The notes under the pieces were generated by a model. The model did no database searches, was not told the origin of the DNA, and saw nothing but the letters and a program-made list of their open reading frames with translations. From NCBI GenBank assembly GCA_015143295.1, contig CM026556.1, positions 15,810,547-15,874,546 on the forward strand: 64,000 bases of DNA. The letters run 5' to 3'. The translations under genes were made by a program, and so were the position numbers. Of the stretch, positions 44,485 through 56,192 are shown piece by piece. Every line of letters starts with the position of its first letter. Positions within the stretch are counted from its first letter, which is position 1. This stretch comes from Tetracentron sinense (Eukaryota; Streptophyta; Magnoliopsida; Trochodendrales; Trochodendraceae).

Positions 44485-45474
44485 CTTCGCGTTTTTGCAG
44501 AAATTTCAGTAAGGGCTATTTCATCTTTTGGGGATTAAACCCTTTCTTATAAGGCTTGCCCGAGCCTTTAGGGCTTCATTCACTATACTTAGAGTATTTG
44601 GGAGATAAAGAGAGAGGAGAAGGAGATTTCCCAACCTAGGGTCTTGCTCTTGAGAAGAAATCAAGAGTTGGGCTACCCAAGATTTGTTCCAAAGCTTGGA
44701 TCTCTCAAAACCAAGCCTCAAGCTCGTGGGGGGAGTCTCTCTCAAGCAAGGATAGCATTCTCCAAGCTATTTTCAAGAGGGTTTCCTTCCCACTCAATCC
44801 TTCTTCAAGCAAGAGTCCTTCTTCTTGCAAGTTGGAACTCTAATCAAGGTTTACAACCAAGATCAAGCCTTGATTCAAGGTTAGTACACCCTACTAACTT
44901 CCCCTAGCAATAATCTAGGTTTTGTATTGTGAAATGTGATGCTTGCTAGTATGTTTTCCTTTCCTATGAAATGTAATATCTTCAATAAATGTAAATAAGA
45001 TAAGAAAAAGGTTCGAATGTGTGAATAGGATGTAGATGGTGGTGATTAGATGCCGTTAGATGTGGATGTGATGTGTGAAATGGAAAACGGTGGATGGGCA
45101 TTCTATAAATAATGAACATACCATGTTGATTGATGGAAAAATATGCGCTAAAAAGGGTAAAGAAAAACTACTAGAAATGTTGTACACCGGATGTCTGATA
45201 AAGTGCCTAAAACAAGAATAAATGAATTTAAATAAGGAAAATGGATGTAAGCCCTATGTAACTACACTTGTAAATGATGATTTGACCAAATGCTATGTTG
45301 ATCCCCTAAATGCTTGCATGTTATTCTATGAATCGAAATGTGACGCGATATTCCTCTTGTTACATGTGTTCCCATGATTGTCACTATTGTCACTTACATG
45401 AGCACGCATGTTGCATGAACCGAGATTTCAAGAACACATGCATATAATAATCAACAAGAAAACATTACATGTCA

Positions 45475-45750
45475 AGGAGGATGGTAGCCCAGGGACATTC
45501 GGGTACTAGCCTCTGGCTCACAAGAAAACTGAAATCACTCATTGTCAAGGAGGTTAGTAGCCCAGGGACATTCGGGTACTAGCCTCTGGCTCACAAGAAA
45601 ACCAAACAAGTAACTAAAATTTACTTATTTTCAAGGAGGTTGGTAGCCCAGGGACATTTGGGTACTAGCCTCTGGCTCACAAGAAAACCATATATCAAAG
45701 AGGTTGGCAGCCTAGGGAGATTCGGGTGCTAGCCTCTGGCTCACAAGTTA
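45475..45750 (+). repeat. Tandem repeat in element B 5' LTR, four units
   Basis: Four copies of the block GGTAGCCCAGGGACATTCGG...CTAGCCTCTGGCTCAC with variable spacers, the same family as 3197-3547 and 52255-52525. Confidence 0.8.
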
Positions 45751-46036
45751 CAAGATACAAGTTTACAAGATGATGACAAGGTATTCACGCATGCACGCAT
45801 ACATGATTTCCTCAAGCTATACCGGGATATGAAACGGATTTCCAAGCATGAGTTTTATCAGAGTTTTCACATTCATGCACGCACGTCAAGATGATTGTAT
45901 TATACCATGTATAACATTGTTTCTTGTGATCTTCCTCTTACTGCTCTGTATTGTATTACTGTTGTTGTGTTTTATTATTGTCATGGTTAGCTAGTAGCTT
46001 GTACTCACTGAGTATTCCTTGCTCAGCCATACTTTC

Positions 46037-46141
46037 ATGTCGGCAGGTACTGAGGGAGCCCTCAACCCGGAGCCTTGGGTCGAGGAAGAGTACATAGAAG
46101 AGAGAGAGCCGTCTATTCCATTACAGTCTCAGGCGGACTGA
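46037..46141 (+). CDS. LTR micro-ORF, truncated B type (34 codons plus stop)
   Basis: Begins MSAGTEGALNPEPWVEEEYI; a CGA-to-TGA change stops it at 46139-46141. The 3' LTR copy reads through to 46 codons, so the short form is a later loss. Confidence 0.35.
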   Translation: MSAGTEGALNPEPWVEEEYIEEREPSIPLQSQAD

Positions 46142-46473
46142 GACCTTGACGTGTGGCCCTACCTCGACTACTGTTGAGGGGAGAGTACGAGAGGCTCTTT
46201 TATGTATTTTGATATTTTGATAGGTTGGCCTGTCCACCTTAGAATTGGATATGTGTTGTGTATATGTTAACTTGGAATACTATTTTGGAACTTTAGAAGG
46301 AAAAGAAAAAGTTAGTTCACAGCTTCCGCATTTATGTTTAGCTTCCGCGCTCCGATTATTATCCTTATTGTATTGTGTTAGCCATGTTTACTTCATAATG
46401 GTTTGACAGGTACATATAGTCACACCTAAAGTATCCCTTAACTCCTAGGAGGTATTTTGGGTCGCGATAGAGG

Positions 46474-46485
46474 TGGTATCAGAGC
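46474..46485 (+). other. Primer-binding site of element B
   Basis: TGGTATCAGAGC four bases after the LTR end; initiator-Met tRNA complement. Confidence 0.9.
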
Positions 46486-46608
46486 TCTAGGCATTAGAGT
46501 CCCTAGGGTCGCTTAGTATTCGATACCATTACTGAACAAGCCAGTAGGTATTAGGAAGGAGTCGTATTCCAAGTATAGACTATCAAATTAGTCTTAGTCA
46601 AAACAGGT

Positions 46609-47265
46609 TGAACTTCGAGGCTATAAAAGCCCAGAAATTTGAGAGGGGGTTGAAGGCCTACCTCAAGGACCGAGTGTCAATGTTCAGACATGAGACATAT
46701 TCAGAAGTTGTGGACAAGGCACTTTTGGCCGAGTCGAACTCCGAGGAGTTCTTCAAAAGAAGAGGAATGGAGAAAGGATAGTCGAGTAGTTCAGGAGAGA
46801 AAAGAGCAAGGACTAGCTTATATCAGTCCGTAGGGCCAGCTCAGTCACAAAGGATATATTCGGCATCACAGGCTCCCTACCCTTTTGCTTCACCGGCTTT
46901 TCGCCTGGCTTTTGCTCAGACTTCTCGCCCCGCAATGACTCAGGCTACGGGATATGCTCCTCCCACCTATGTGCATGACATCTGCACCCTTTGTGGAAGG
47001 AGGCATCCAGCGGGAGAATGCCGGAGGGTTACGAGGAGTTGCTTCCATTGTGGTGACCATGGCCACATGGTTAGAGATTGTCCCCAACGTCATTTGCCAG
47101 CTCAGTCTTCAAGGAGCAGACCCCCGATGAGGCAGACATCTTAGCCTAGCTCTTCCGAGGCTTCGAGAGCCTCACAGTCTACACGGCCTCCTCACCCAGC
47201 CACCTAGGGTCCAGTTTTTGCTCTATTAGAGAGAGATGCACGTGCATCCGACGATGTCGTGCAAG
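46609..47265 (+). pseudogene. gag: Element B gag, N-terminal half deleted
   Basis: The leader joins gag near 46609, where the sequence becomes AKSQKFERGLKAYLKDRVS-like in frame with element A residues of about 200 onward, so the start, the probable leader acceptor and most of the capsid are gone. TAG near 46779. The C-terminal metal-binding motifs are kept: CTLCGRRHPAGEC and CFHCGDHGHMVRDC (about 46985-47080). Ends ASDDVVQ at the intron donor. Confidence 0.8.
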
Positions 47266-47399
47266 GTACGTAACAATTCTAGAGTTTAAGTTGTGAATGA
47301 TTTCTATGGTTGATGAGTTGTTAATTGTACTAAGGGTTACCTATGTATGATGCTTGTTATTGTTTGAAATCTACTGATATTAGTTACTTACTCGCACAG
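47266..47399 (+). other. Probable spliced intron at the gag-protease junction of B
   Basis: 134 bp from CAAG|GTACGT to CTCGCACAG|G. Splicing in phase 1 joins VVQ to GALLVNECLARVLID, the same codon position as in element A. Sequence inside differs greatly from A's intron while the splice sites are kept. Confidence 0.65.
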
Positions 47400-50300
47400 G
47401 TGCTTTATTAGTGAACGAGTGTCTCGCCCGAGTGTTGATCGACATAGGATCCACTCACTCCTTTGTGTCACCTAGTTTCGCGAAGGGATTTTTGACTAAG
47501 GCTACTCCGTTAGAACGGGAGTTGACCATTGCAACTCCAGTTGGCAAGTCAGTGGATACAGACAAAGTATTTGGAGATTGTGTGGTTCAAGTGGGTGAGA
47601 ATGAACTAGTAGCCGATCTCATCATCCTAGATTTCCAAAACTTGGAATTTGATGTCATCTTAGGGATGGATTGGTTATCAAACCACCACGAGTATGTTGC
47701 ATGTTTTGAAAAGATGGTGAACTTCAAACCGGAAGGAGCTAAGCCTTTTCATTTCCAAGGATTGAGAGAAAGGGACATTGCTCACCTCGTAGCTTTGAGC
47801 ATAGCAAACCCAGAGGCACCGAACTCTTCGGCCCTTCCGGTCGTGAGTGAGTTCTTAGATGTGTCCCCGGAAGAACGTCCCGGATTGTCTCCTAACCGAG
47901 AGATCGAGTTCGCTATGGAGCTTGCTCCGGGCACCGCTCCGATTTCAAGGCACCGTATAGAATGACCCCAATAGAGCTTGAAGAATTGAAGAAGCAGATT
48001 GAGGAGTTACAACAACTTAGTTTCATCCAACCAAGTGTCTCGCCGTGGGGAGCTCCTGTCCTCTTTGTAAAGAAGAAAGATGGGTCAATGAGAATGTGTA
48101 TAGACTACCGTCAGTTGAACAAGGTAACTATCAAGAATCGTTATCCCTTGCCAAGGATAGACGACTTGTTCGACCAACTGAAGGGAGCGAGATTTTTCTC
48201 AAAGATTGATCTTAGATCAGGGTATCATCAGTTAAAGATCAAGTCAGAAGATGTTCTGAAGATGGCTTTCCGGACTCGGTATGGGCATTACGAGTTCCTT
48301 GTCATGCCTTTTGGGTTGACAAATGCACTGGCGGCGTTCATGAATTTGATGAACCGGGTGTTCCGATTATACTTGGATCGATGCGTGATTGTGTTCATCG
48401 ACGACATTTTGGTGTATTCCCAGACACGGGAAGATCATGCACAAGACCTCTGCTTTGCTTTGGAGATGTTGAGAGAGCATATGCTAAATGCCAAATTGAG
48501 CAAGTGTGAATTCTGGTTAGAGAAGATGGCATTCTTAGGCCACATAGTGTCAGCCGAGGGCATTTCTGTAGACCCAGCCAAGATTGAGGCAGTCATGAGT
48601 TGGGAGAAACCCAAGAGCATCATGGAGATACGTAGTTTTCTCGGGTTGGCAGGCTATTATCGAAGGTTTATGGAGGGATTCTCCAATTTAGCTGCGCCTC
48701 TCACTTACTTGACGAGGAAGAATGCTAAGTTTAGTTGGAGCGACAAATGCTAAGTGAGTTTCCAAGAGTTGAAGAAACGCCTCACCACGGCCCCCGTCCT
48801 CACTGTGCCCTCCGGACATGGTGGTTATGAGGTGTATAGTGATGCTTCGCACATCGGACTTGGGTGTGTCCTTATGCAGCACAAGAAAGTCATTGCCTAT
48901 GCATCAAGGCAATTGAAGGAGCATGAAAGGAATTACCCCACTCACAACTTGGAGCTTGCGGCAGTCGTGTTTGTACTCAAGATTTGGCGCCATTACCTTT
49001 ATGGGGTGGATTTCTATAAGTTCATGGATCACAAGAGTCTCAAATACCTATTTTCCCAGAAGGAACTAAATTTGCGGTAATGGCGTTGGATAGAATTCTT
49101 GAAAGATTACGAGTGCACCATCCAATATCACACGGGAAAAGCGAATGTAGTGGCAGACGCTTTGAGTAGAAGACCTCCGGGTATGTTGGCTCACATGTTA
49201 GTGTGGGAATGGAAACTATTGGAAGATTTGGCAAATTTGGACATCAGTGTGAATGATTCTGTCCGCAGTCATGTTTTGGCAAATGTCACGGTTCGGCTGT
49301 ACATTATAGATTTGATCCGAGAGTATCAAGCCACCGATGCCGAATTGTTGGCTTTCTAGGATTAGGAAGTTGCCAAGGGTAGTATGGACTTCTCTCTCAC
49401 TAGCTGAGGTGTTATTACATTCAAGGGAAGGCTTTGTGTCCCAGCCAATGCAGACCTTCGGAGAGAGATTATGGATGAAGCTCACTGGTCCAAGTATACA
49501 GTGAATCCCGGGGGTACGAAGATGTACCAGAACCTCAAGAATCACTTTTGGTGGTGAAACATGAAGAGAGAGGTTGCGGAGTACGTGGCACGGTGTTTGG
49601 TGTGCCAACAGGTGAAAGCAGAGCACTTGAGACCGGCAGGACTTTTACAGTCTCTCCCTATTCCCGAGTGGAAATGGGAGCACATCTCCATGGACTTCAT
49701 TGTGGGGTTGCCAAGGACAGTTAGAAAGACCGATGCTATCTGGGCATTAGTTGACAGACTCACAAAATCTGCCCCTTTCTTACCATACCGGACTACTTTC
49801 AATTCGAATCAGTTGGCCGCATTGTATATCAAAGAGTTAGTCCGGCTATATGGGGTGCTAGTGAGCATTGTGTCTGATCGGGACCCGAGATTTACTTCCA
49901 GGTTTTGGAAGAGCTTTCAGGATGCCATGGGTACTCGACTGGACTTTAGCACAGCTTTCCACCCACAGACCGACGGGTAAACCGAGAGGGTGAATCAGGT
50001 GATAGAAGACATGCTCCGAGCTTGTATGCTAGATTTTTAAAGGAAGTTGGGAAGATCACCTGCCTTTGGTGGAATTCGCCTACAATAACAGTTATCAGGC
50101 AAGCATACAAATGGCACCTTTTGAGGCTTTGTATGGGAGGAGTTGTAGATCCTCGTTGTATTAGGATGAAGTTGGGGAAAGGAAGGTGTTGGGCCCCGAG
50201 TTAATTGAAAAAACCGCAGATAGGGTCAAGCTTATCCGGGAGAGGTTGAAGACCGCACAAGATCGACAGAAAAGCTATGCCGACACCCGTAGATGGGACC

Positions 50301-50731
50301 TTGAATTTCGAGTTGGGGATTTTGTATTTGTTCGGGTTTCGCCAACCAAGGGTGTTATGAGATTCGGAAAGAGGGGCAAGGTTAGTCTGAGATATGTTGG
50401 TCCGTTCGAGATCATTACAAGAGTTGGTGAGGTGGCTTACCGTGTTGCTTTGCCCGCTCATATGGCAGCGGTCCACAATGTGTTTCACATCTCCATGCTT
50501 CGGAAGTATATTCCGAACCCTTCTCATGTCATCGAACTCGATCCAGTTGAGATTCAAGAGGATCTCACTTTGCTTGAGAAGCCGGTTCACATATTGGATC
50601 GAAGAGATCAAGTGCTTCGCAACAAGACTATACCGCTAGTTCTCGTGCAATGGCAACATCACGCTCGAGAAGAGGCTACATGGGAATGTGAGGCTGAAGT
50701 CAAAGAGAAGTACCCCGAGTTGTTTGGATGA
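47400..50731 (+). pseudogene. pol: Element B pol with C-terminal chromodomain
   Basis: Protease (VLIDIGSTHSF, so the DTG site has decayed to DIG), RT with FIDDILVYS near 48400, RNase H ([14 protein letters not shown]), integrase ([31 protein letters not shown]) and a chromodomain-like end (ILDRRDQVLRNK, LVQWQHHAREEATWE, near 50595-50700). This tail marks Tekay/Del-type chromoviruses and targets integration to marked chromatin. Damage: a one-base loss near 47951 and stops near 48751, 49078, 49357, 49407, 49557, 49978, 50037 and 50161. Confidence 0.88.
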
Positions 50732-50806
50732 ATTTTGTATATGACTTGTAATTTTGTTTTGAATTGTAATACACGCATCGTCCAAATTTCGAGGATGAAA
50801 TTTCTT

Positions 50807-50820
50807 AAAAGGGGGGGAGG
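50807..50820 (+). other. Polypurine tract of element B
   Basis: AAAAGGGGGGGAGG just before the 3' LTR; primes plus-strand synthesis. The gag-only elements have the same tract. Confidence 0.9.
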
Positions 50821-50821
50821 A

Positions 50822-53242
50822 TGTAGAACCCCAGAACTTTTGTATATGGCTTGAGACATGTGTCAAGGCATGATACCTTGAAATCTCAAATTCATGAAAT
50901 GAGAATTTGAAGTCTTTGAGAATCTTTGCAAGAATGCTATAATTAATTAAATAAATTATTTAAAAATGTCTATAAGCCTCTAAAGAGGCCCTAGTCATGT
51001 TTAGGAAAGGTCAAAAGTGAAGTAGGACAAGTCTCAGTAGTGGAAGGAGTGAAAATTGGACTTAGTGTCGAAACCTGCAGAGCACCGATCGCTCGGTCCA
51101 TTTTAGCGATCGATCGGTCCAAAACCGATCGATCGGAGGCTATCGACTGGTCAACTTTTTTGTATGGAAAATTTTTCCAGAGAGCATGTTTTTGATCGGT
51201 CACTCGGTCAGGAACACCGATCGCTGGGTAGGCAACCGATCGATCGGTCATAACTAGCGATCGCTCGATCTTCGCGTTTTTGCAGAAATTTCAGTAAGGG
51301 CTATTCCATCTTTTGAGGGTAAAACCCTTTCTTATAAGGCTTGCCCGAGCCTTTGGGGCTTCATTCACTATACTTAGAGTATTTGGGAGATAAAGAGAGA
51401 GGAGAAGGAGATTTCCCAACCTAGGGTTTTACTCTTGAGAAGAAATCAAGAGTTGGGCTACCCAAGATTTGTTCAAAAGCTTGGATCTCTCAAAACCAAG
51501 TCTCAAGCTCGTGGGGGGAGTCTCTCTCAAGCAAGGACAGCATTCTCCAAGCTATTTTCAAGAGGGTTTCCTTCCCACTCAAGCCTTCTTCAAGCAAGAG
51601 TCCTTCTTGCAAGTTGGAGCTCCAATCAAGGTTTACAACCAAGATCAAGCCTTGATTAAAGGTTAGTACACCCTACTAACTTCCCCTAGCAATAATCTAG
51701 GTTTTGTATTGTGAAATGTGATGCTTGCTAGTATGTTTTCCTTTCCTATGAAATGTAATATCTTCAATAAATGTAAATAAGATAAGAAAAAGGTTCGAAT
51801 GTGTGAATGGGATGTGGATGGTGGCGATTGGATGCCATTGGATGTGGATGTGATGTGTGAAATGGAAAATGGTGGATGGGCATTCAATAAATAATGAACA
51901 TACCATGATGATTGATGGAAAAATATGCGCTAAAAAGGGTAAAGAAAAACTACTAGAAATGTTGTACACCGGATGTCTGATAAAATGCCTAAACCAAGAA
52001 TAAATGAATTTAAATAAGGAAATAGATGTAAGCCCTATGTCACTACTCTTGTAAATGATGATTTGACCAAATGCTATGTTGATCCCCTAAATGCTTGTAT
52101 GTTATACTATGAATCGAAATGTGACACGATATTCCTCTTGTTACATGTGTTCCCATGATTGTCACTATTGTCACTTACATGAGCACGCATGTTGCATGAA
52201 CCGAGATTTCAAGAGCACGTGCATATAATAATCATCAAGAAAACATTGCATGTCAAGGAGGTTGGTAGCCCAGGGACATTCGGGTACTAGCCTCTGGCTC
52301 ACAAGAAAACTGAAATCACTCATTGTCAAGGAGGTTGGTAGCCCAGGGACATTCAGGTACTAGCCTTTGGCTCACAAGAAAACCAAACAAGTAACTAAGA
52401 TTCACTTATTGTCAAGGAGGTTGGTAGCCCAGGGACATTCGGGTACTAGCCTCTGGCTCACAAGAAAACCATATATCAAGGAGGTTGGTAGCCCAGGGAG
52501 ATTCGGGTGCTAGCCTCTAGCTCACAAGTTACAAGATGCAAGTTTACAAGATGATGACAAGGCATTCACGCATGCATGCATACACGATTTCCTCAAGCCA
52601 TACCGAGACATGGAACGGATTTCCAAGCATGAGTTTTATCAGAGTTTTCGCATTCATCCACGCACGTCAAGATGATTGTATTGTACCATGTATAACATTG
52701 TTTCTTGTGATGTTCCTCTTACTGCTCTGTATTGTATTACTGTTGTTGTGTTTTATTATTTTCATGGTTAGCTAGTAGCTTGTACTCGCTGAGTATTCCA
52801 TGCTCACCTGTACTTTCATGTCGACAGGTACTGAGGGAGCCCTCGACTCGGAGCCTTGGGTCGAGGAAGAGTACTTAGAGGAGAGAGAGCCGTCTATTAC
52901 ACTACAGTCTCAGGCAGACCGAGACCTTGACGTGTGGCCTTACCTCGACTACTGTTGAGGGGAGAGTATGAGAGGGTCTTTTATGTATTTTGATAGGTGG
53001 GCCTGTCCACCTTAGAATTGGATATGTGTTGTGTATATGTTAACTTGGAATACTATTTTGGAACTTTAGAAGGAAAAGAAAAAGTTAGTTCACAGCTTCC
53101 GCATTTATGTTTAGCTTCCGCACTCTGATTGTTATCCTTATTGTATTGTGTTAGCCATGTTTACTTCATAATGGTTTGACAGGTACGTATAGTCACACCT
53201 AAAGTATCCCTTAACTCCTAGGGGGTATTTTGGGGCACGACA
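50822..53242 (+). mobile_element. Element B 3' LTR
   Basis: Starts TGTAGAACCCCAGAAC and ends TTTTGGGGCACGACA. Close to the 5' LTR with scattered changes, so the insertion is not very recent. Palindromes at 51084-51269, tandem repeat at 52255-52525. Confidence 0.93.
52818..52958 (+). CDS. LTR micro-ORF, 46 codons plus stop (B type)
   Basis: Begins MSTGTEGALDSEPWVEEEYL and ends WPYLDYC before TGA. Same length as the copies in solo LTR 1 and in the right-edge LTR. Confidence 0.42.
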   Translation: MSTGTEGALDSEPWVEEEYLEEREPSITLQSQADRDLDVWPYLDYC

Positions 53243-53247
53243 AACTT

Positions 53248-53382
53248 GTTCTTAAATTTCTATACTATCTATTAGCTATATTTCCCTTTGATTTTTACAT
53301 TCTGCACTTAAAGGGTAAACAAAATTTTAAATTTTCCATTGACCCTATTCACCCCTCCTCTAGGGTCCATATCTGGGCAACA
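53248..53382 (+). mobile_element. H2 5' LTR, last part
   Basis: Completes the copia LTR after the element B insertion: TTGACCCTATTCACCCCTCC is typical of SIRE-type LTR ends, and the LTR ends GGGCAACA. TGGTATGAGAGC at 53385 is the primer site with one change. Confidence 0.75.
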
Positions 53383-54944
53383 AGTGGTATGAGAGCTTGA
53401 AACTCTTTTCTGCTCTAAAATTCTTAGAGTTCAAAGATCTTTTAAATGATAAGTAATCATTTTGTAGCTAGCCTAGGAGAGGGACATTCCACAACCAGTC
53501 CACCCCTATTTAATGGAAAACACTATAACTACTGAAAAACCAGGATGATGTATATTACATCTAGGCTTTGGATTACCAATGCTGGAAAGTAATCATCCAA
53601 GGTCCCTATCTTCCTTGCAAAACCATCAATGATGTGCAAGTTCCTAAAGTTAAAGAAGAATGGGATGAAGCTGATACTAAGCTAATCCAGATTAATGCCA
53701 AGGCCATTAGCAACCTTTATTGTGCCCTCAGTCCCCAAGAATTCAATAGAGTATCTAGCTGTGATTTAACCAAAGAAATTTGAGATAAATTACAAGTTAC
53801 ATATGAGGGAACTAACCAAGTAAAGGATGAGAAAATCAATATGTTAGTTAACAAATATGAACTGTTTAGAATGGAGAAAGATGAATCCATTGCTAATATG
53901 TTTACACGTTTTACTAACATTACTAATGGTTTAAAATCTCTTAGTCAAACATGTACTAATGCAGAAACTGTAAGGAAAATTCTGCGATCTCTACCAAAGG
54001 AGTGGTCCCCCAAAGTTACTGTTATTCAAAAAGCCAAAGACCTCACCAAACTCAGTATGGATGAGCTGTTGGGTTCACTGATGACTCATGAAGTTATAAT
54101 GAAGGATTATCAATCAGATGAACCAAGAGCAAGAAGAGGATTAGCCTTGAAAGCCTCTCAACCAATTGAGAGTGAAGAAGAAGAAGAGAGTGATGAAGAT
54201 GAAGACTTCTCACTAATGGAAAGGAAGTTCAAGAAATTTATGAAACATAAAAAGAACTTCAAGAAGAGGCCATACAAGAAAGAATTCCTCAAAGAAATTG
54301 CAAAGTGAGAATCAAGCAAGAAGGAACCGATCACATCCTATGAATACAAGAAACTAGGCCATATGAGATCGGAGTGTCCTCAACTTGCCAAAAGTAAGAA
54401 CTACAAGAAGAGAGCAATGAAGGCCACTTGGGATGACTCAGAAGACAACAACTCTGAAGCATCAAGTGATGAGGAAACTGCAAATCTATGCCTCATGGCA
54501 CTCGACAATGATGAGGTAAACTCTTCCCCCAATGACTTGCTTTCCTATGATGAAATAAGAGAAGCTTTTGATGATTTATATACTGAATATAGAAAACTTG
54601 CTTCTAAAAATAAATCTCTTAAAAAGGAAAATCTTTTGCTTCTCACATCATAAGAAAGTCTTCTAAAGGAAAATGAAGAATTGAAGATGAAAGAAAAGGT
54701 ACAATCATCTCCAATTCCTACATGTAATTGTGATGAGAACGTAGCAAAGATCAACGACTTGACCAAAATTGCTCTTAGACTTTCAACTAAAGAAAGAATT
54801 TGGCGAGAATTTTGGACCAACAAACTTGTGTTTTTGGAAAAGCTGGACTTGGGTATAACCCTATGTCAAAGCAAAAAGACTATCAAAAATTCTTTTCAAA
54901 ACCCCTTAGTAGTTCAACTACCCCTTCAACTACTTTTTATAATT
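53383..54944 (+). pseudogene. gag: H2 copia gag
   Basis: Readable pieces: DYQCWKVIIQGPYLP (53568-53783), a UBN2-type gag core (53841-54308; KYELFRMEKDESIANMF, RKILRSLPKEWSPKV), a lysine-rich linker, a damaged zinc knuckle near 54337-54380 (first Cys positions changed, GHMRSEC kept), and a coiled-coil-like acidic part (54363-54653). Several frame breaks and a TGA for Trp near 53535. This gag form is usual for SIRE/Maximus elements. It is cut at 54945 by the gag-only array. Confidence 0.8.
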
Positions 54945-54949
54945 TTAAC

Positions 54950-55061
54950 TGTAGAACCCCGGAACTTGGGATCACTGTAGAGTGAATAGTGCTGTGAATA
55001 GTGCCAGTGAATAGTGTGTTAAGGCTTAAAGCCTTGGGTTGTGAAATGGTTGTGTTATTAT
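54950..55061 (+). mobile_element. Gag-only array LTR 1, truncated to its first 112 bp
   Basis: Starts TGTAGAACCCCGGAACTTGG with GTGAATAGTG repeats, then passes at GTGATGG directly into gag. A deletion between the LTR and gag used about four shared bases (GTGA at 55062). It removed most of the LTR, the leader and the gag start. Confidence 0.88.
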
Positions 55062-55980
55062 GTGATGGAAGGTGAAGCCGAGCATTGGTGGAGGTCTGCA
55101 CTGAGGTAGAGGGATGCCGCCAAGGCAGGGTTACCATGGACATGGAGGGAGTTTTTAGATGCTTTTTACGAGCAGTATTTCCCCAGGTTTGTGAAGGAGC
55201 AGAAGGAGAGAGAGTTCATGTTTTTGGAACAGGGAGAGATGAGCGTGTTCGAGTACGGGGCCAAGTTCGTCGGACTCGCGAGGTTTGCCGCACATATGGT
55301 TGCATCCGAGGTTATGCGAGTCAGAAAGTTTGAAGGTGGGCTGAGATCCTTCATCCGGGAGCGGGTGTCCATGTTCCAGGTAGAAACCTGGAAGGACATT
55401 GTGGGGAAGGCAAGGATTGCGGAGAGACATTCGGAGGATTCACTCATGGTTCGAGGCAGTGGTCTAGAGGGAGGCACGGTTCGAGGCTAGTCCAGTGGAC
55501 CAGTGCCACCAAAGAGAAGGGTTAGGTCTGTCCTATACCAAACTGCTAAATCTGCACCGGTACAGAGGCCTTCATTCACACCACAGATTCCTCGTCGTAC
55601 CACTTCACAAGTCACACCATATGGGTCGTCTGCATCTACTACCTCTGAGATGTGTAGTCACTGTGGGAGAAATCATAAGGGGGATTGTCGTACGCTCACA
55701 GGTGCATGTTTTCACTGCGGTGATCGGGGACATCAGTTCAAAGATTGTCCACGCTGCCAATTGCCATTGCAGTCGCAGGGGACTAGGTCCCCAGCTCGAC
55801 AGGCCACACAACTGGGGTTTTCTCAGGCTTCTAGGCCTCTAGGTAGACCAATTCTTCAGCAGAGGTATCCTCAGGCCTCTGGCCTCCTGCCAGTTGTGCA
55901 GCCACCTCGATCGGGAAATCAGGGTAGGGTCTTTGCCTTAACCAAGCAAGAAGCACATGTACCTGAGGATGTTGTGCAAG
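55062..55980 (+). pseudogene. gag: Gag-only array, gag 1 (5'-deleted)
   Basis: Capsid part (AEHWWRSALR, FYEQYFPRFVKEQKEREFMF), linker, then CSHCGRNHKGDC and zinc knuckle CFHCGDRGHQFKDC near 55650-55750. Stop at 55488 and frame changes. The first third is missing. Ends at CAAG|GTAAGT (55980/55981), a textbook splice donor. Confidence 0.85.
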
Positions 55981-56192
55981 GTAAGTTTATGTCAAGTAGT
56001 TTAAGTTGTATGGTTGTGATATATGTTGCTATAGCTGCAAGAATACGCTACTTATATTTTATGGGTGTTGTTATGCATTGTTTCCATAAGCTAGGTAGTA
56101 CCGATAGACTTAATAAGGCATGGGGAAAGTATCCCTGTGAAAGTGTGTCTCATTTGAATTTCACGGATGAAATTTCTTTAAGGGGGGGAGGA
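55981..56192 (+). other. Pol-less tail: start of the gag-pro intron joined to the 3' untranslated end
   Basis: After the donor GTAAGTTTATG come about 120 bp of intron-like sequence, then GGATGAAATTTC and the purine tract TAAGGGGGGGAGGA, as in the 3' end of element B. All of pol is absent; the left breakpoint lies within the intron. 60478-60688 repeats the arrangement (donor GTACATTC). Confidence 0.7.

Larger units (their letters stand above)
44037..46469 (+). mobile_element. Element B 5' LTR
   Basis: Starts TGTAGAACCTCGACAC and ends TATTTTGGGTCGCGATA; the final CA has become TA. Contains palindromes (44299-44484), the four-unit tandem repeat (45475-45750), hairpin-like GAGTATTCCTTGCTC (46010) and the micro-ORF. 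Confidence 0.9.
44037..53242 (+). mobile_element. Element B: Tekay/Del-like chromovirus, TSD AACTT
   Basis: 9206 bp with both LTRs (44037-46469 and 50822-53242), primer site, 5'-deleted gag, gag-pro intron, pol ending in a chromodomain and a polypurine tract. AACTT at 44032-44036 and 53243-53247. It inserted in the H2 5' LTR. Multiple stops and a frameshift make it non-autonomous. Confidence 0.95.
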
